Of a DNA stretch of 64,000 nucleotides, positions 50,476 to 58,900 are shown one piece after another. Each line of letters opens with the position of its first letter. Positions within the stretch are counted from its first letter, which is position 1. The notes under the pieces are model-generated. The model worked only from the letters and a program-made list of their open reading frames with translations, ran no database searches and was not told where the DNA came from. The stretch is from contig JBBIKC010000002.1 in assembly GCA_037445635.1 (NCBI GenBank), positions 62,001 to 126,000 of the forward strand. The letters run 5' to 3'. The translations under genes and the position numbers were made by a program. The stretch is from JBFMCC01 sp037445635. Lineage in GTDB: Bacteria; Chloroflexota; Anaerolineae; Anaerolineales; Villigracilaceae.

Positions 50476-51756
50476 CTATACCATCTGCTTTGTGGCAAGA
50501 TCCGCAATCGTTTCTTCCCGTTGCATCAATGAGACCTTGCGATCGGTAATGTCGTGGATTCCGACATTCAGAGCCTGCACAACCGCGCCCATCAGCGATG
50601 AGCGGCGGCTCAACATGGCGGTAGTGATCTTGGTGTTTTGTTCGGAAGCGCGCAGGGAGCGTTCGCGCACAGCCTGTCGGATCGGACTCGTCAACAGGTC
50701 GCCGACTTGGGAAACGCCGCCGCCGATAATGACAATGCCCGGGTTGAACAGATTCAATAAGCCCGCCAGGGCGATGCCGATATACGTGCCCGCGTTGCCG
50801 AGTATCTGCTGTGCGGGAAGATCGCCGAGACGGGCGGCTTCGGCAACTTCGCGCGCTGTGATCTTCTCGGGTGGGATGTCTGCCAACAGGGTGCGCTTCC
50901 CAGACTTCGCCAGTCTCTGGGCCTGCGACGCAATCGCATGCCCGCCGGCGAACGCCTCGAGACAGCCGCGGTTGCCGCAAGTGCACAAGGGTCCGTTTTG
51001 ATCAATGGTCAGGTGGCCGATTTCTCCGGCCGAGCCGGTCGTTCCTCCGTAGATTTGCCGGTTGATGATCAGGCCGGCGCCAATTCCGCTTCCAACTTTG
51101 ATGTAGGCGACATTCCATTCCCCGCGTCCTGCGCCGAAGGCCCATTCTCCAAGCGCGCCCAGTTCCGCATCGTTGTTCAGTGTAACGGGGCATCCCCATT
51201 TCGCTTCGAGCGTCGCGCGGATCGGGAATCCGTCCCAGCCCGGCATGATGGGCGGCGCGATCACCATTCCCGCCTCGGTGATCACCGGACCGGGCACGCC
51301 GACGCCCACCGCCGAAATGTCTGCCAGCGACTTCTTCTGTCGTTTGAGCAACTCTTTTAGCACCCGATCGGTCTCATCCAGGCAAACGGATGGCCCTCTC
51401 GTTATATCAAGGGGCATTTCCACATCTTCGAGAATATGAGCGCCGAAATCGGCCAGGGCGACGCTCAGGTGGGTGGCTCCCATGTCCACCGCCGCGACCA
51501 GGCCGCGCTCCGGGTTGATTTCGAGCACCACAGGCGGACGTCCGCTGGGCGTGGATCGGCTCTCGGCTTCCCGGACGATCCCGTTGGCCAGTAGGTCATT
51601 GACGATCAGCGAAACTGCCGCACGCGTCAAGTCCATCTGGCCGGCCAGGTCGGCGCGCGAGATCCCGCTTGCCGCAAATCGGATGAGATCCACGGCGGCG
51701 TGTTTGTTAAAATTCTTGACATTGTGGTTGGCGGGAAGCCAGTAAAATGTGCTCAA
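50476..51756 (-). CDS. ROK family transcriptional regulator
   Basis: 426 aa. N-terminal winged helix-turn-helix (about 20-85; ISRADLAGQMDLTRAAVSLIVNDLL) and a ROK sugar-kinase-like domain with VDMGATHLSVALADF and the zinc motif CTCGNRGCLEAFAGG. The kinase fold usually senses a sugar; XylR/NagC-type members repress transport genes. Sited between the ATPase and binding-protein genes, it probably controls this maltodextrin locus. Start is a TTG at 51756. Confidence 0.88.
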   Translation of the reverse strand: MSTFYWLPANHNVKNFNKHAAVDLIRFAASGISRADLAGQMDLTRAAVSLIVNDLLANGIVREAESRSTPSGRPPVVLEINPERGLVAAVDMGATHLSVALADFGAHILEDVEMPLDITRGPSVCLDETDRVLKELLKRQKKSLADISAVGVGVPGPVITEAGMVIAPPIMPGWDGFPIRATLEAKWGCPVTLNNDAELGALGEWAFGAGRGEWNVAYIKVGSGIGAGLIINRQIYGGTTGSAGEIGHLTIDQNGPLCTCGNRGCLEAFAGGHAIASQAQRLAKSGKRTLLADIPPEKITAREVAEAARLGDLPAQQILGNAGTYIGIALAGLLNLFNPGIVIIGGGVSQVGDLLTSPIRQAVRERSLRASEQNTKITTAMLSRRSSLMGAVVQALNVGIHDITDRKVSLMQREETIADLATKQMV

Positions 51757-51764
51757 ACTAGCCC

Positions 51765-51819
51765 TTTTTCAAGTCAAACGGTTGCATTTATGATAGCACA
51801 ATTTTAGAATTTTTCAAGT
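51765..51819 (-). promoter_or_regulatory. ROK promoter with direct repeats
   Basis: On the minus strand TTGAAA (51812-51817) and TATCAT (51790-51795) are 16 bases apart. ACTTGAAAAA occurs twice (51810-51819 and 51765-51774), overlapping the -35 and lying after the -10, as expected of an autoregulatory operator. Confidence 0.45.
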
Positions 51820-51864
51820 GGTTTAACTAATTTCCTCCCTTAAAATTTCCCACCCTTACAATAA

Positions 51865-51895
51865 TTGAGACACGGCCATGCAGGCCGTGTCTCAA
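51865..51895 (-). terminator. Palindrome after the ABC ATPase gene
   Basis: TTGAGACACGGCC and GGCCGTGTCTCAA, 13-bp arms with a five-base loop. Confidence 0.75.
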
Positions 51896-51896
51896 T

Positions 51897-51932
51897 TGAA
51901 TTAGACTATGTCAGTGAATTAGACTATGTCAG
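51897..51932. repeat. 18-bp tandem duplication spanning the ATPase stop codon
   Basis: TGAATTAGACTATGTCAG is present twice head-to-tail. The gene's own stop lies in the right copy, so the left one is 3' untranslated. Confidence 0.8.
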
Positions 51933-53029
51933 CGGAGCGCCTGTTCGGTCTCGGCGTCGAAGAGGTGGAATTTGTCCATGTTGAAGGCTACCTGCACCTG
52001 GTCGTTGACGCGGTAATGCGAGCGCGGGTCCAGGCGTGCAACGTAGGAATTGTCGCCGCTGATCAGATAGGTGACAATCTCGTTGCCCATCAGTTCGAGC
52101 ACGTCCACCCTGGCGGGCACCGTTTCGGCGGTGATGTTCGGCGGCATGAAGTCTGTGTTGTGAATGTCCTCGGGGCGAATACCGAAAATCACCTTCCTGG
52201 ATTCATATTTCATGTAGTTTTGCGCCCGCTGCTTTGGAATTTCCACGGCAAACGCGCCGGTATCCACCATAAGCCTGCCGTCCGATTTCTGGAGCCTGGC
52301 CGGGAAGAAATTCATTGCCGGTGAACCGATGAAGCCTGCTACAAACAGGTTCGCAGGCTGGTCGTACAGGTTCTGCGGTGTATCGAGTTGCTGGAGCAAA
52401 CCTTTGTTGATCACGGCGATGCGCGTGGCCATGGTCATGGCCTCCACCTGATCGTGGGTGACGTAAATGAAAGTGGTGGCCAGGCGCTGGTGCAGTTTGC
52501 TGATGTTGGCGCGGGTCTCGACGCGCAGTTTGGCGTCCAGGTTCGAGAGCGGTTCGTCGAAGAGAAAGACCTTCGGTTCGCGCACGATGGCCCGTCCGAC
52601 CGCCACGCGCTGGCGCTGACCGCCGGAGAGCTGGCGCGGTTTGCGGTTGAGCAGTTCCTGCAATCCCAGAATCTCCGCCGCTTCCTGGACCCGCTTCTTA
52701 ATCTCGGCCTTGGGCATTTTCCTCAACTTCAGGCCGAACGCCATGTTGTCGTATACCGACAGGTGCGGATACAGCGCGTAGGATTGGAAGACCATGGCGA
52801 TGTCGCGGTCCTTCGGGGCCACGTCGTTGACGACGCGGTCGCCGATGCGGATCTCGCCGCTGGTGATCTCCTCCAGCCCCGCGAGACAGCGCAGGGCGGT
52901 GGTCTTACCGCAGCCCGACGGGCCGACCAGCACCAGGAACTCACGATCTTCGATGTGGAAACTCAGGTCATTGACAGCCCTGACGCCCCCGAACTCTTTT
53001 GTTACGTGATCGAACGTTACACTTGCCAT
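51929..53029 (-). CDS. Carbohydrate ABC transporter ATP-binding protein (MalK/UgpC/MsmK type)
   Basis: 366 aa. Walker A GPSGCGKTT, Q-loop, signature LSGGQRQRVAVGRA, Walker B VFLFDEPLSNLD, H-loop VTHDQVEA, and a C-terminal TOBE regulatory domain (about 240-366). It powers sugar importers of the CUT1 class and matches the MalF/MalG-like permeases nearby, although such ATPases often serve several importers. ATG at 53029 with GGAGG eight bases upstream; the open frame beyond includes its promoter. Confidence 0.92.
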   Translation of the reverse strand: MASVTFDHVTKEFGGVRAVNDLSFHIEDREFLVLVGPSGCGKTTALRCLAGLEEITSGEIRIGDRVVNDVAPKDRDIAMVFQSYALYPHLSVYDNMAFGLKLRKMPKAEIKKRVQEAAEILGLQELLNRKPRQLSGGQRQRVAVGRAIVREPKVFLFDEPLSNLDAKLRVETRANISKLHQRLATTFIYVTHDQVEAMTMATRIAVINKGLLQQLDTPQNLYDQPANLFVAGFIGSPAMNFFPARLQKSDGRLMVDTGAFAVEIPKQRAQNYMKYESRKVIFGIRPEDIHNTDFMPPNITAETVPARVDVLELMGNEIVTYLISGDNSYVARLDPRSHYRVNDQVQVAFNMDKFHLFDAETEQALR

Positions 53030-53052
53030 GGATGCTTCCTCCGTTTCCGAAG

Positions 53053-53072
53053 AGTATAGTGATTTGATTATA
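53053..53072 (-). promoter_or_regulatory. Candidate -10 boxes of the ABC ATPase gene
   Basis: TATACT (53053-53058) and TATAAT (53067-53072) on the minus strand, 24 and 38 bases before the start codon. No strong -35. Confidence 0.35.
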
Positions 53073-53127
53073 CTCCCGTCTGTGCTTTTGGGCGTGAAAA
53101 GGTCCTTCCGCTTTTTGGGAATATCTT

Positions 53128-53281
53128 TAGAAGTCATCTCAAAAATAAGCGGTTGTCATTGCGAGGAGGGCATAGCCCGACGAAGCAATCCCCAATTCTA
53201 CGAGGTCACCTCGTTTTCAAGGAGATTGCTTCGCTTCGCTCGCAATGACGGGGCCGGTCAGTATTTTTGAGACAAGTTCTA
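53128..53281. mobile_element. 154-bp palindromic element, copy A
   Basis: Ends TAGAA-N4-TCTCAAAAATA and its complement (20-base arms, four mismatched positions). The interior holds GTCATTGCGAGGAGGGC and CTCGCAATGAC. An inverted, slightly longer copy is at 60925-61100. Confidence 0.8.
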
Positions 53282-53312
53282 CAAACGAAGGATCACAAAG
53301 GCGAGGAAGAAT

Positions 53313-53347
53313 CAGAAACCCGCTATCTCGGAGAAAACGGGTTCCTG
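53313..53347. repeat. Degenerate copy of the CAGAAACC palindrome
   Basis: CAGAAACCCG and CGGGTTCCTG ends with AGAAAA inside; related to the perfect palindrome at 17305-17339. Confidence 0.55.
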
Positions 53348-53380
53348 AAAAAAAACGGAGTCGCATTTGCGGCTCCGTTT
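53348..53380 (-). terminator. Enolase terminator, displaced by a MITE
   Basis: ACGGAG(T)CGC/GCG(G)CTCCGT stem followed on the minus strand by eight T (53348-53355). It lies 180 bases beyond the enolase stop because the 155-bp MITE sits between them. Confidence 0.75.
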
Positions 53381-53393
53381 GGTGTCTGCGCAT

Positions 53394-53548
53394 TGCTTTG
53401 GTGCAATCATTCGTTTTTGCCGTCATTGCGAGATGCCGAAGGCATCGAAGCAATCTCCTCGCAGGCAGGGAGACTGCTTCCCTTCGACAGGCTCAGGGCA
53501 AGCGCTCCGCTCGCAGTGACCGACTCTGAAGGTGTTTGCAACAGAGCA
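53394..53548 (+). mobile_element. 155-bp MITE, copy 2
   Basis: Same length and orientation as the copy at 31855. Flanked by 9-bp direct repeats TCTGCGCAT (53385-53393) and TCTGCGTAT (53549-53557), one mismatch. Inserted just after the enolase stop codon. Confidence 0.85.
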
Positions 53549-53559
53549 TCTGCGTATGT

Positions 53560-54855
53560 TTAATTCCGCAGCGCGTCCCACCCGGCGTAACGGGCGGTAT
53601 CGCCCAATTCCGATTCGATGCGAAGCAGCTGGTTGTATTTTGCCACGCGGTCCGAACGGGCCGGGGCACCGGTCTTGATCTGGCCGGTGTTCAGAGCCAC
53701 CGCCAGGTCCGCGATGGTGGCGTCCTCGGTCTCGCCGGAGCGATGACTGGTTACCGCCCGCCATCCGGCGCGGTGACACAACTCCACGGCTTCGATAGTC
53801 TCTGTCAATGTGCCGATCTGATTGACCTTGACCAGCAAGGCATTGGCGGCATTCTCTGCGATTCCCTTGCGGACGCGTTCGGGATTGGTCACCAGCAGGT
53901 CGTCGCCGACGATTTGAATCTTGTCGCCGAGTTTCTTCGTCATTAGTTTCCACGAGTCCCAGTCGTCTTGTGCGAGGCCATCTTCGATCGAGACGATGGG
54001 ATAGTCTTTGATCCATTTGCCCCAGAATTCCACCATCTGCTCGCCGGTCAGTTTTCTGCCTTCCTTGCGCAGGTTGTAGGTTTTGCTTTCCGACTCATAG
54101 AGTTCCGAGGCGGCGGGATCGAGCGCCAAAGCGACATCTTTTCCGCGCCCGGCCTTGAAGCCTGCTTTTTCGATGGCCGCCAGGATCACTTCCACGGCTT
54201 CGTTGTTCGCTTTGAGGGACGGGGCATAACCGCCCTCGTCTCCAACCAGGGTGACGTAACCCTTTTCTTTCAACACCGACTTGAGCGCGTGATAGACCTC
54301 CGCGCCCCAGCGCAGGCCTTCCGCAAAAGACGGCGCGCCGAGCGGCATGACCATGAACTCCTGCATATCGGTGGACTGCCAGGCCGTGTGCACGCCGCCG
54401 TTCAGGATGTTGAGCATCGGCACAGGCAGGACGTGCGCGTACACACCGCCGAGATAGCGATACAGCGGCATGCCGAACGAGTTGGCCGCGGCCTTTGCAA
54501 CCGCCAGGCTGACGCCCAGGATGGCGTTCGCGCCGAGTTTGGATTTGTTGGGGGTTCCGTCGAGCGAAAGCAGTTCGGCGTCAATGCCGCGCTGGTCGGA
54601 TGCGTCCCAGCCGAAGAGCGCCTCGTCAATGACTCCGTTCACGTTTTCGACCGCCTTCGTCACGCCCTTGCCGAGGAAGCGCTTCTTGACGCCGTCGCGC
54701 ATTTCGAGCGCTTCGTGCTCGCCGGTCGACGCGCCGGACGGGACGGCGGCGCGTCCCCACGAGCCGTCGGCCAGCAGGACTTCCACTTCCACGGTCGGGT
54801 TGCCGCGCGAATCGAGGATCTCGAGCGCGGAGATGCTTTCGATTGTTGTGTCCAT
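53560..54855 (-). CDS. eno: Enolase
   Basis: Converts 2-phosphoglycerate to phosphoenolpyruvate in glycolysis. 431 aa, standard length. Signatures: SARGNPTVEVEV-type start (LDSRGNPTVEVEVLLADG), GASTGEHEALEMRDG, the general-acid loop with GDEGGYAPS, SIEDGLAQDDW, LLVKVNQIGTLTE and SHRSGETED. All catalytic residues appear present. ATG at 54855 with GGAG upstream; a CATAAT -10 lies before it. Confidence 0.96.
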   Translation of the reverse strand: MDTTIESISALEILDSRGNPTVEVEVLLADGSWGRAAVPSGASTGEHEALEMRDGVKKRFLGKGVTKAVENVNGVIDEALFGWDASDQRGIDAELLSLDGTPNKSKLGANAILGVSLAVAKAAANSFGMPLYRYLGGVYAHVLPVPMLNILNGGVHTAWQSTDMQEFMVMPLGAPSFAEGLRWGAEVYHALKSVLKEKGYVTLVGDEGGYAPSLKANNEAVEVILAAIEKAGFKAGRGKDVALALDPAASELYESESKTYNLRKEGRKLTGEQMVEFWGKWIKDYPIVSIEDGLAQDDWDSWKLMTKKLGDKIQIVGDDLLVTNPERVRKGIAENAANALLVKVNQIGTLTETIEAVELCHRAGWRAVTSHRSGETEDATIADLAVALNTGQIKTGAPARSDRVAKYNQLLRIESELGDTARYAGWDALRN

Positions 54856-54897
54856 TTTCGACTCCGGGGGTTATTATGCTTGGAACTTCCGGCCAAG

Positions 54898-54903
54898 TAT
54901 AAT
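54898..54903 (+). promoter_or_regulatory. -10 box of the acyltransferase gene
   Basis: TATAAT 18 bases before the ATG at 54922, in the divergent region with eno. Confidence 0.4.
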
Positions 54904-54921
54904 CCAGTTTTAATTCGACCT

Positions 54922-55617
54922 ATGGAATTGACCAATCCAACCACGATCAATCTCGACCCCCGCGAGCGCAAGCGCTTTTATTTTCACGCCACGCCCCTGC
55001 GCCGCTTTGCCGTCTGGCTCTTGACGCGCGTCTTCCGCCTGCTGATGCGGATGGAGGTGCGCGGTCTCGAAAACTTCCCGCTGGACGGCGCGGTGATCGT
55101 CGCCGCCAATCACGTCACGAACTTCGATGTCTTCCCGATGCAATTGGCCCTGCCGCGCCCGATCTTCTTCATGGGCAAGGCCGAGTTGTTCAAATTCCCG
55201 CCCATGGACTTCTTCCTGCGGAACGCCGGAGCCTTCCCTGTTTTTCGGGGTGAGAAGGATGCCTGGGCGATGATGCACGCGCGCCGCGTGCTCGATCACG
55301 GCCAGACCCTGGGCATGTTCCCCGAAGGGACGCGTTCGCGCAGCCGCGGCCTGGGCGTCGCCAAGACGGGCACGGCGCGCCTGGCCATCGAAGCCAATTG
55401 TCTCATCGTGCCCATGGCGATCGTCGGCTCGGATCAATTCTTCAAACGGTTTCCGCGCCGCGTCCGCGTGACCGTGACTTTGCTCCCGCCTCTCCTGCCT
55501 CGGCCCGGCGAGACGCCGCTTGCTCTCACCGACCGCCTGATGTTCGCGCTGGCCTCGGCCCTGCCCGAGGAGATGCGCGGCGTGTATGCCGAAGCGCCGA
55601 AGGGATTCGAGCGATAA
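54922..55617 (+). CDS. 1-acyl-sn-glycerol-3-phosphate acyltransferase (PlsC-like)
   Basis: Adds an acyl chain to lysophosphatidate in phospholipid synthesis. 231 aa. Catalytic NHVTNFD at about 67-73 (family HxxxxD), FMGKAELFKFP, and the substrate-binding FPEGTRSRSRG. The ATG at 54922 begins the protein; the frame extends far upstream as a shadow of eno. Membrane-associated N-terminal helix (about 25-45). Confidence 0.9.
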   Translation: MELTNPTTINLDPRERKRFYFHATPLRRFAVWLLTRVFRLLMRMEVRGLENFPLDGAVIVAANHVTNFDVFPMQLALPRPIFFMGKAELFKFPPMDFFLRNAGAFPVFRGEKDAWAMMHARRVLDHGQTLGMFPEGTRSRSRGLGVAKTGTARLAIEANCLIVPMAIVGSDQFFKRFPRRVRVTVTLLPPLLPRPGETPLALTDRLMFALASALPEEMRGVYAEAPKGFER

Positions 55618-55701
55618 ATTCAACCCAGGTTGCCGCCCTCCTCGCGAAGTCCGGCGCAAAGAAAATGCGCGGGAGTGTCTTCATCCAGGATATGAGTTGT
55701 C

Positions 55702-55730
55702 ACACCTGCACTTGCGTCAGGTGCAAGTGT
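55702..55730. repeat. Dispersed ACACCTGCACTTG hairpin
   Basis: ACACCTGCACTTG and CAGGTGCAAGTGT arms; the same hairpin sits inside the nested element at 38327-38356. Confidence 0.65.
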
Positions 55731-55858
55731 TGCAGGCCCCTCGCGCTGAGCGGAGGACGAAGTCCGAAGACGAAGCGCGGTTTTCATGCGATTTCTGCAT
55801 CTCGTCTGCGGGGATGCGTTCGTTGCACCCCCTCCGCTCGACGCGATGCGTGGTAAAG

Positions 55859-55887
55859 AACAGGCCTCCCCAAACGGGAGGCCTGTT
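55859..55887 (-). terminator. Terminator of the large protease gene
   Basis: AACAGGCCTCCC/GGGAGGCCTGTT stem with a short loop; minus strand continues CTTTACC. The T-run is short. Confidence 0.7.
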
Positions 55888-55903
55888 GCTTGCAGACGAC
55901 CGA

Positions 55904-58900
55904 TTACGGCTGAGAACGCAGGAGGTCCACTTGCTGTTGAATCTCCAGGGTCAACTCATCGTACTCGGCGTTGGTGTTGCTCATGGCGAGCACCATCAAC
56001 TGGTCGGGTGAGAGGCCGGAGCCGATCACACCAAAGCCATCGAAGGTGATGCTGGCCCAGTTGTTCTGGGTGGTCAGCGTGCCTCGTCCTCCGCTGAAAT
56101 TGATGTCCACCACGGCCGTATCGAGCGTGTCGCCGTCGCAGTTCCAGTCAATCGGGGAGGCAACAAGGACCTCCGTCCGATCCCACTGGTCTACAGCGCC
56201 CGGGCAGAAGTAGACCGTGCCGTAGTTGGATGCGGCCGGGGTGTTCAGGCCGAGCGACTCCTTGAGCGCGCTCTCGTTCAGGGAGGCGGTGGTGAAGCGC
56301 TGGTAGTCGAAGCGGTCATAGTAGGCGCTTCCATCTTCGCCCCAGTGGCCGTCGCGGTACAGGCCGATGGTCTGGAAGAAGTAGTTCATCACGCTCAGGT
56401 AGTTCGGCTTGTAGTTTTCGTGGCCGGAACCGCCGTGCGTGAGATTCAGGTTGTGGCCGAGTTCGTGGATGAACGTGCCGATCTTCTGCGGATCGGTGCC
56501 GCCACCGTTGCTCCAACTGCCCAGCGTGACGATAAAGTCGGTGCCAGGCAGCTGTGCCAGACCGCTGGAGGTGCCGCCGCTATACGCGTTGGCCCAGATC
56601 ATGTAGTGATACACGGCTGTGCGGTTCGGGTCGAAGTTGGCGGCTTTGATGGCGAAGAAGTCGGTCCACACCGGGTTGAGGTCCGAGTCGCAGGTCACCA
56701 GATCGTCCAGTTCGAGGTGGATGTTGATGCCGGTCGTCCCGTCCGGGTTGGAGACCGGAGCGTTGTCGAAGACTGTTTCGATGGCGCTGATCACGGTCCC
56801 GTTCGGGGCCAGGCCGTAGGGGGTGTGGGTGCCGCCGCAATTGTTCGCCATATAGTCCATCTCGACGAAGATGTCCTTGTGGCGGTAGTCCGCGCCCAGG
56901 GCCGGCAGGTTGATGTCAATGATGCTATCGCCGTTCGCATCGTAGCCGTTGATCTCCCAGTCGTTGGGCAGGCTGTCGCCGTCGTCGTCGCCGGTCGGCG
57001 AACTGGCGGTCAGCGTGCGGTGGGGCGAGTAGAGGCTTGGTCCGAAGGTGCCGTTGGCGCGCACGCGCCAGTAGAGCGGGACGCCGGCCGGCAGGTTGAC
57101 GGTGGGCGTGTAGGTGGACGGCGTGACGGTCTTGGTCAACACGATCTGTGTGAAGGTGCTGTTCTTCGAGACCTGCAGGGTGTAGTTGCTCGCGTTGGGC
57201 ACATCGCTCCAGTCGAAGGTCGGGCGCAGGTTGAGCAGTAACGCGCCGTCGGCCGGGCTCACCAGGTTGGGCGGCAGGAAGGCCGTGCGGAAGTACCTCA
57301 CCGCCGACCAGGCCGAGTACTCGCTGTCGGTGTTGAAGGCGCGCACGCGCCAGTAGTACTTGACGCCGGGCGACAGGGGATCGGTCTCGATGGAGGTGGC
57401 AGGTGCGCCCGCACCCGCGTTGTAATCCAGACTGCCAAAGGCGGGATCGTCGTCAACCTGCACTTCGTAGTAACTCAGTGTTGTGCCAAGCGCGGGTGTG
57501 GAGGCGTTCCAGTCGAGCAGCGGCGTGTAATCCGTGAGCAGGGCGTTGAGGCCCGGGGCGGTCAGAGTCGGGATGGAAGGCGGATTGCCGGTGTAGAAAT
57601 CCCATGGCCCGGTCCAGTCGCTCGGTCCGTTCGGCGCGGCGGTGCGGACGCGCCAGAAGTAGTGCGTATCCGCCAGCAGGTCGGCGGTGTGGGTGTAAAC
57701 GTTACTGCCGGAGACCGTCTTGTTCAGCACGATCTGTGTGAAGGTGTCGTTCTTGGAGACCTGCAGGTTGTAACTGGTCGCGCCGGGCACGGACGCCCAC
57801 TCGAAGGTGGGACGTTTGTTGAGCAGGGTGACGCCATCGAACGGATCGACTAATGCGGCCGGCGGGAGGATGGACGTGCGGAAGTAGCGCACCGCGGACC
57901 AGTTGCCCGCGCCGCCGCCCGCGTTGTAGGCCTTCACGCGCCAGTAGTACTTGGTGTTGGGATTCAGGATGTTGCCCGGCGTAATCTCCCAACTGGAGTT
58001 GGCAACCATGGGTAAGTCGAGGTGCGGACTGCTGAAATCGCTGTTGTCGTCAACCTGGAGCGAGTAGTAAGCGATATCGCCGGTGGAGTCCTTCCAGTCC
58101 AGCAGGGGTGTGTAATCCGTGACGAGGGCATTGTTGGCCGGGCTGAGCAGGGCGGGGACGGAGGGGATGCCAATGCAGGTTTCGACGCGCACATCGTCAA
58201 TCCACCAGCCCCAGTATGCGCCGCTTCCATCCGTGCCCATGCGCCAGCGGAAGCGCACGTTGTTCCCGGCCAGCGTGGTCAGGTTGTAGCGCGAGTCCAC
58301 GTAGCCGTGGCTGTCTTTCGCGAAACCCTGGCGGCCGTGTAATGGATTCGGATATGCGGCCCAGTAATAGATCGTGCCCTTGTAGTTCTGACCGGCGTTG
58401 AAGAGCGGCTTGGCGTCGATCCATGTACCACTGCCATTCAGTTCATACTCCAGAACAGCACCATCGTAGAGCGACGAGCCGTAATACTCGAAACCGAAGG
58501 CGTGACGGAAGTGCAGATAGGGCTTGGTGCCGGCAGGCAGGAAGAAGGACGGGCTGATGGCGTAGGAGTCGTTGAGCGTGAAAGTGTTGAAGTAACCTGT
58601 ATCGTCATCTGCATACAACGCGTCGCTGCCGCTTGTGGCGTAGGGACCCCAATAAGGATACCAGGGAGAGTCAGACCACAGCGACCAGTTGTTGACACCG
58701 CTGGTGTTGCTCCAGCCGAAGGTCCAGCCGTCGGTGCCGGTCTCGAAGTCCTCTGAGAAGATGCCCGTATAGGGCGAAGTGCCGGCTGGGCAGTATGTCG
58801 CGTTGGGGTTGTATCCCGCCGAGGGTTCGATATTCATCTTGACCGCGTCGGTGGCGTCGCGCACTTCCTGGCAGTCGGCCAGCACAATGCCGTTGACGCC

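Noticed and set aside
53968..54921. Extended frame upstream of the acyltransferase
   Set aside because: Antisense to enolase; the acyltransferase starts at 54922 after its own -10 box.
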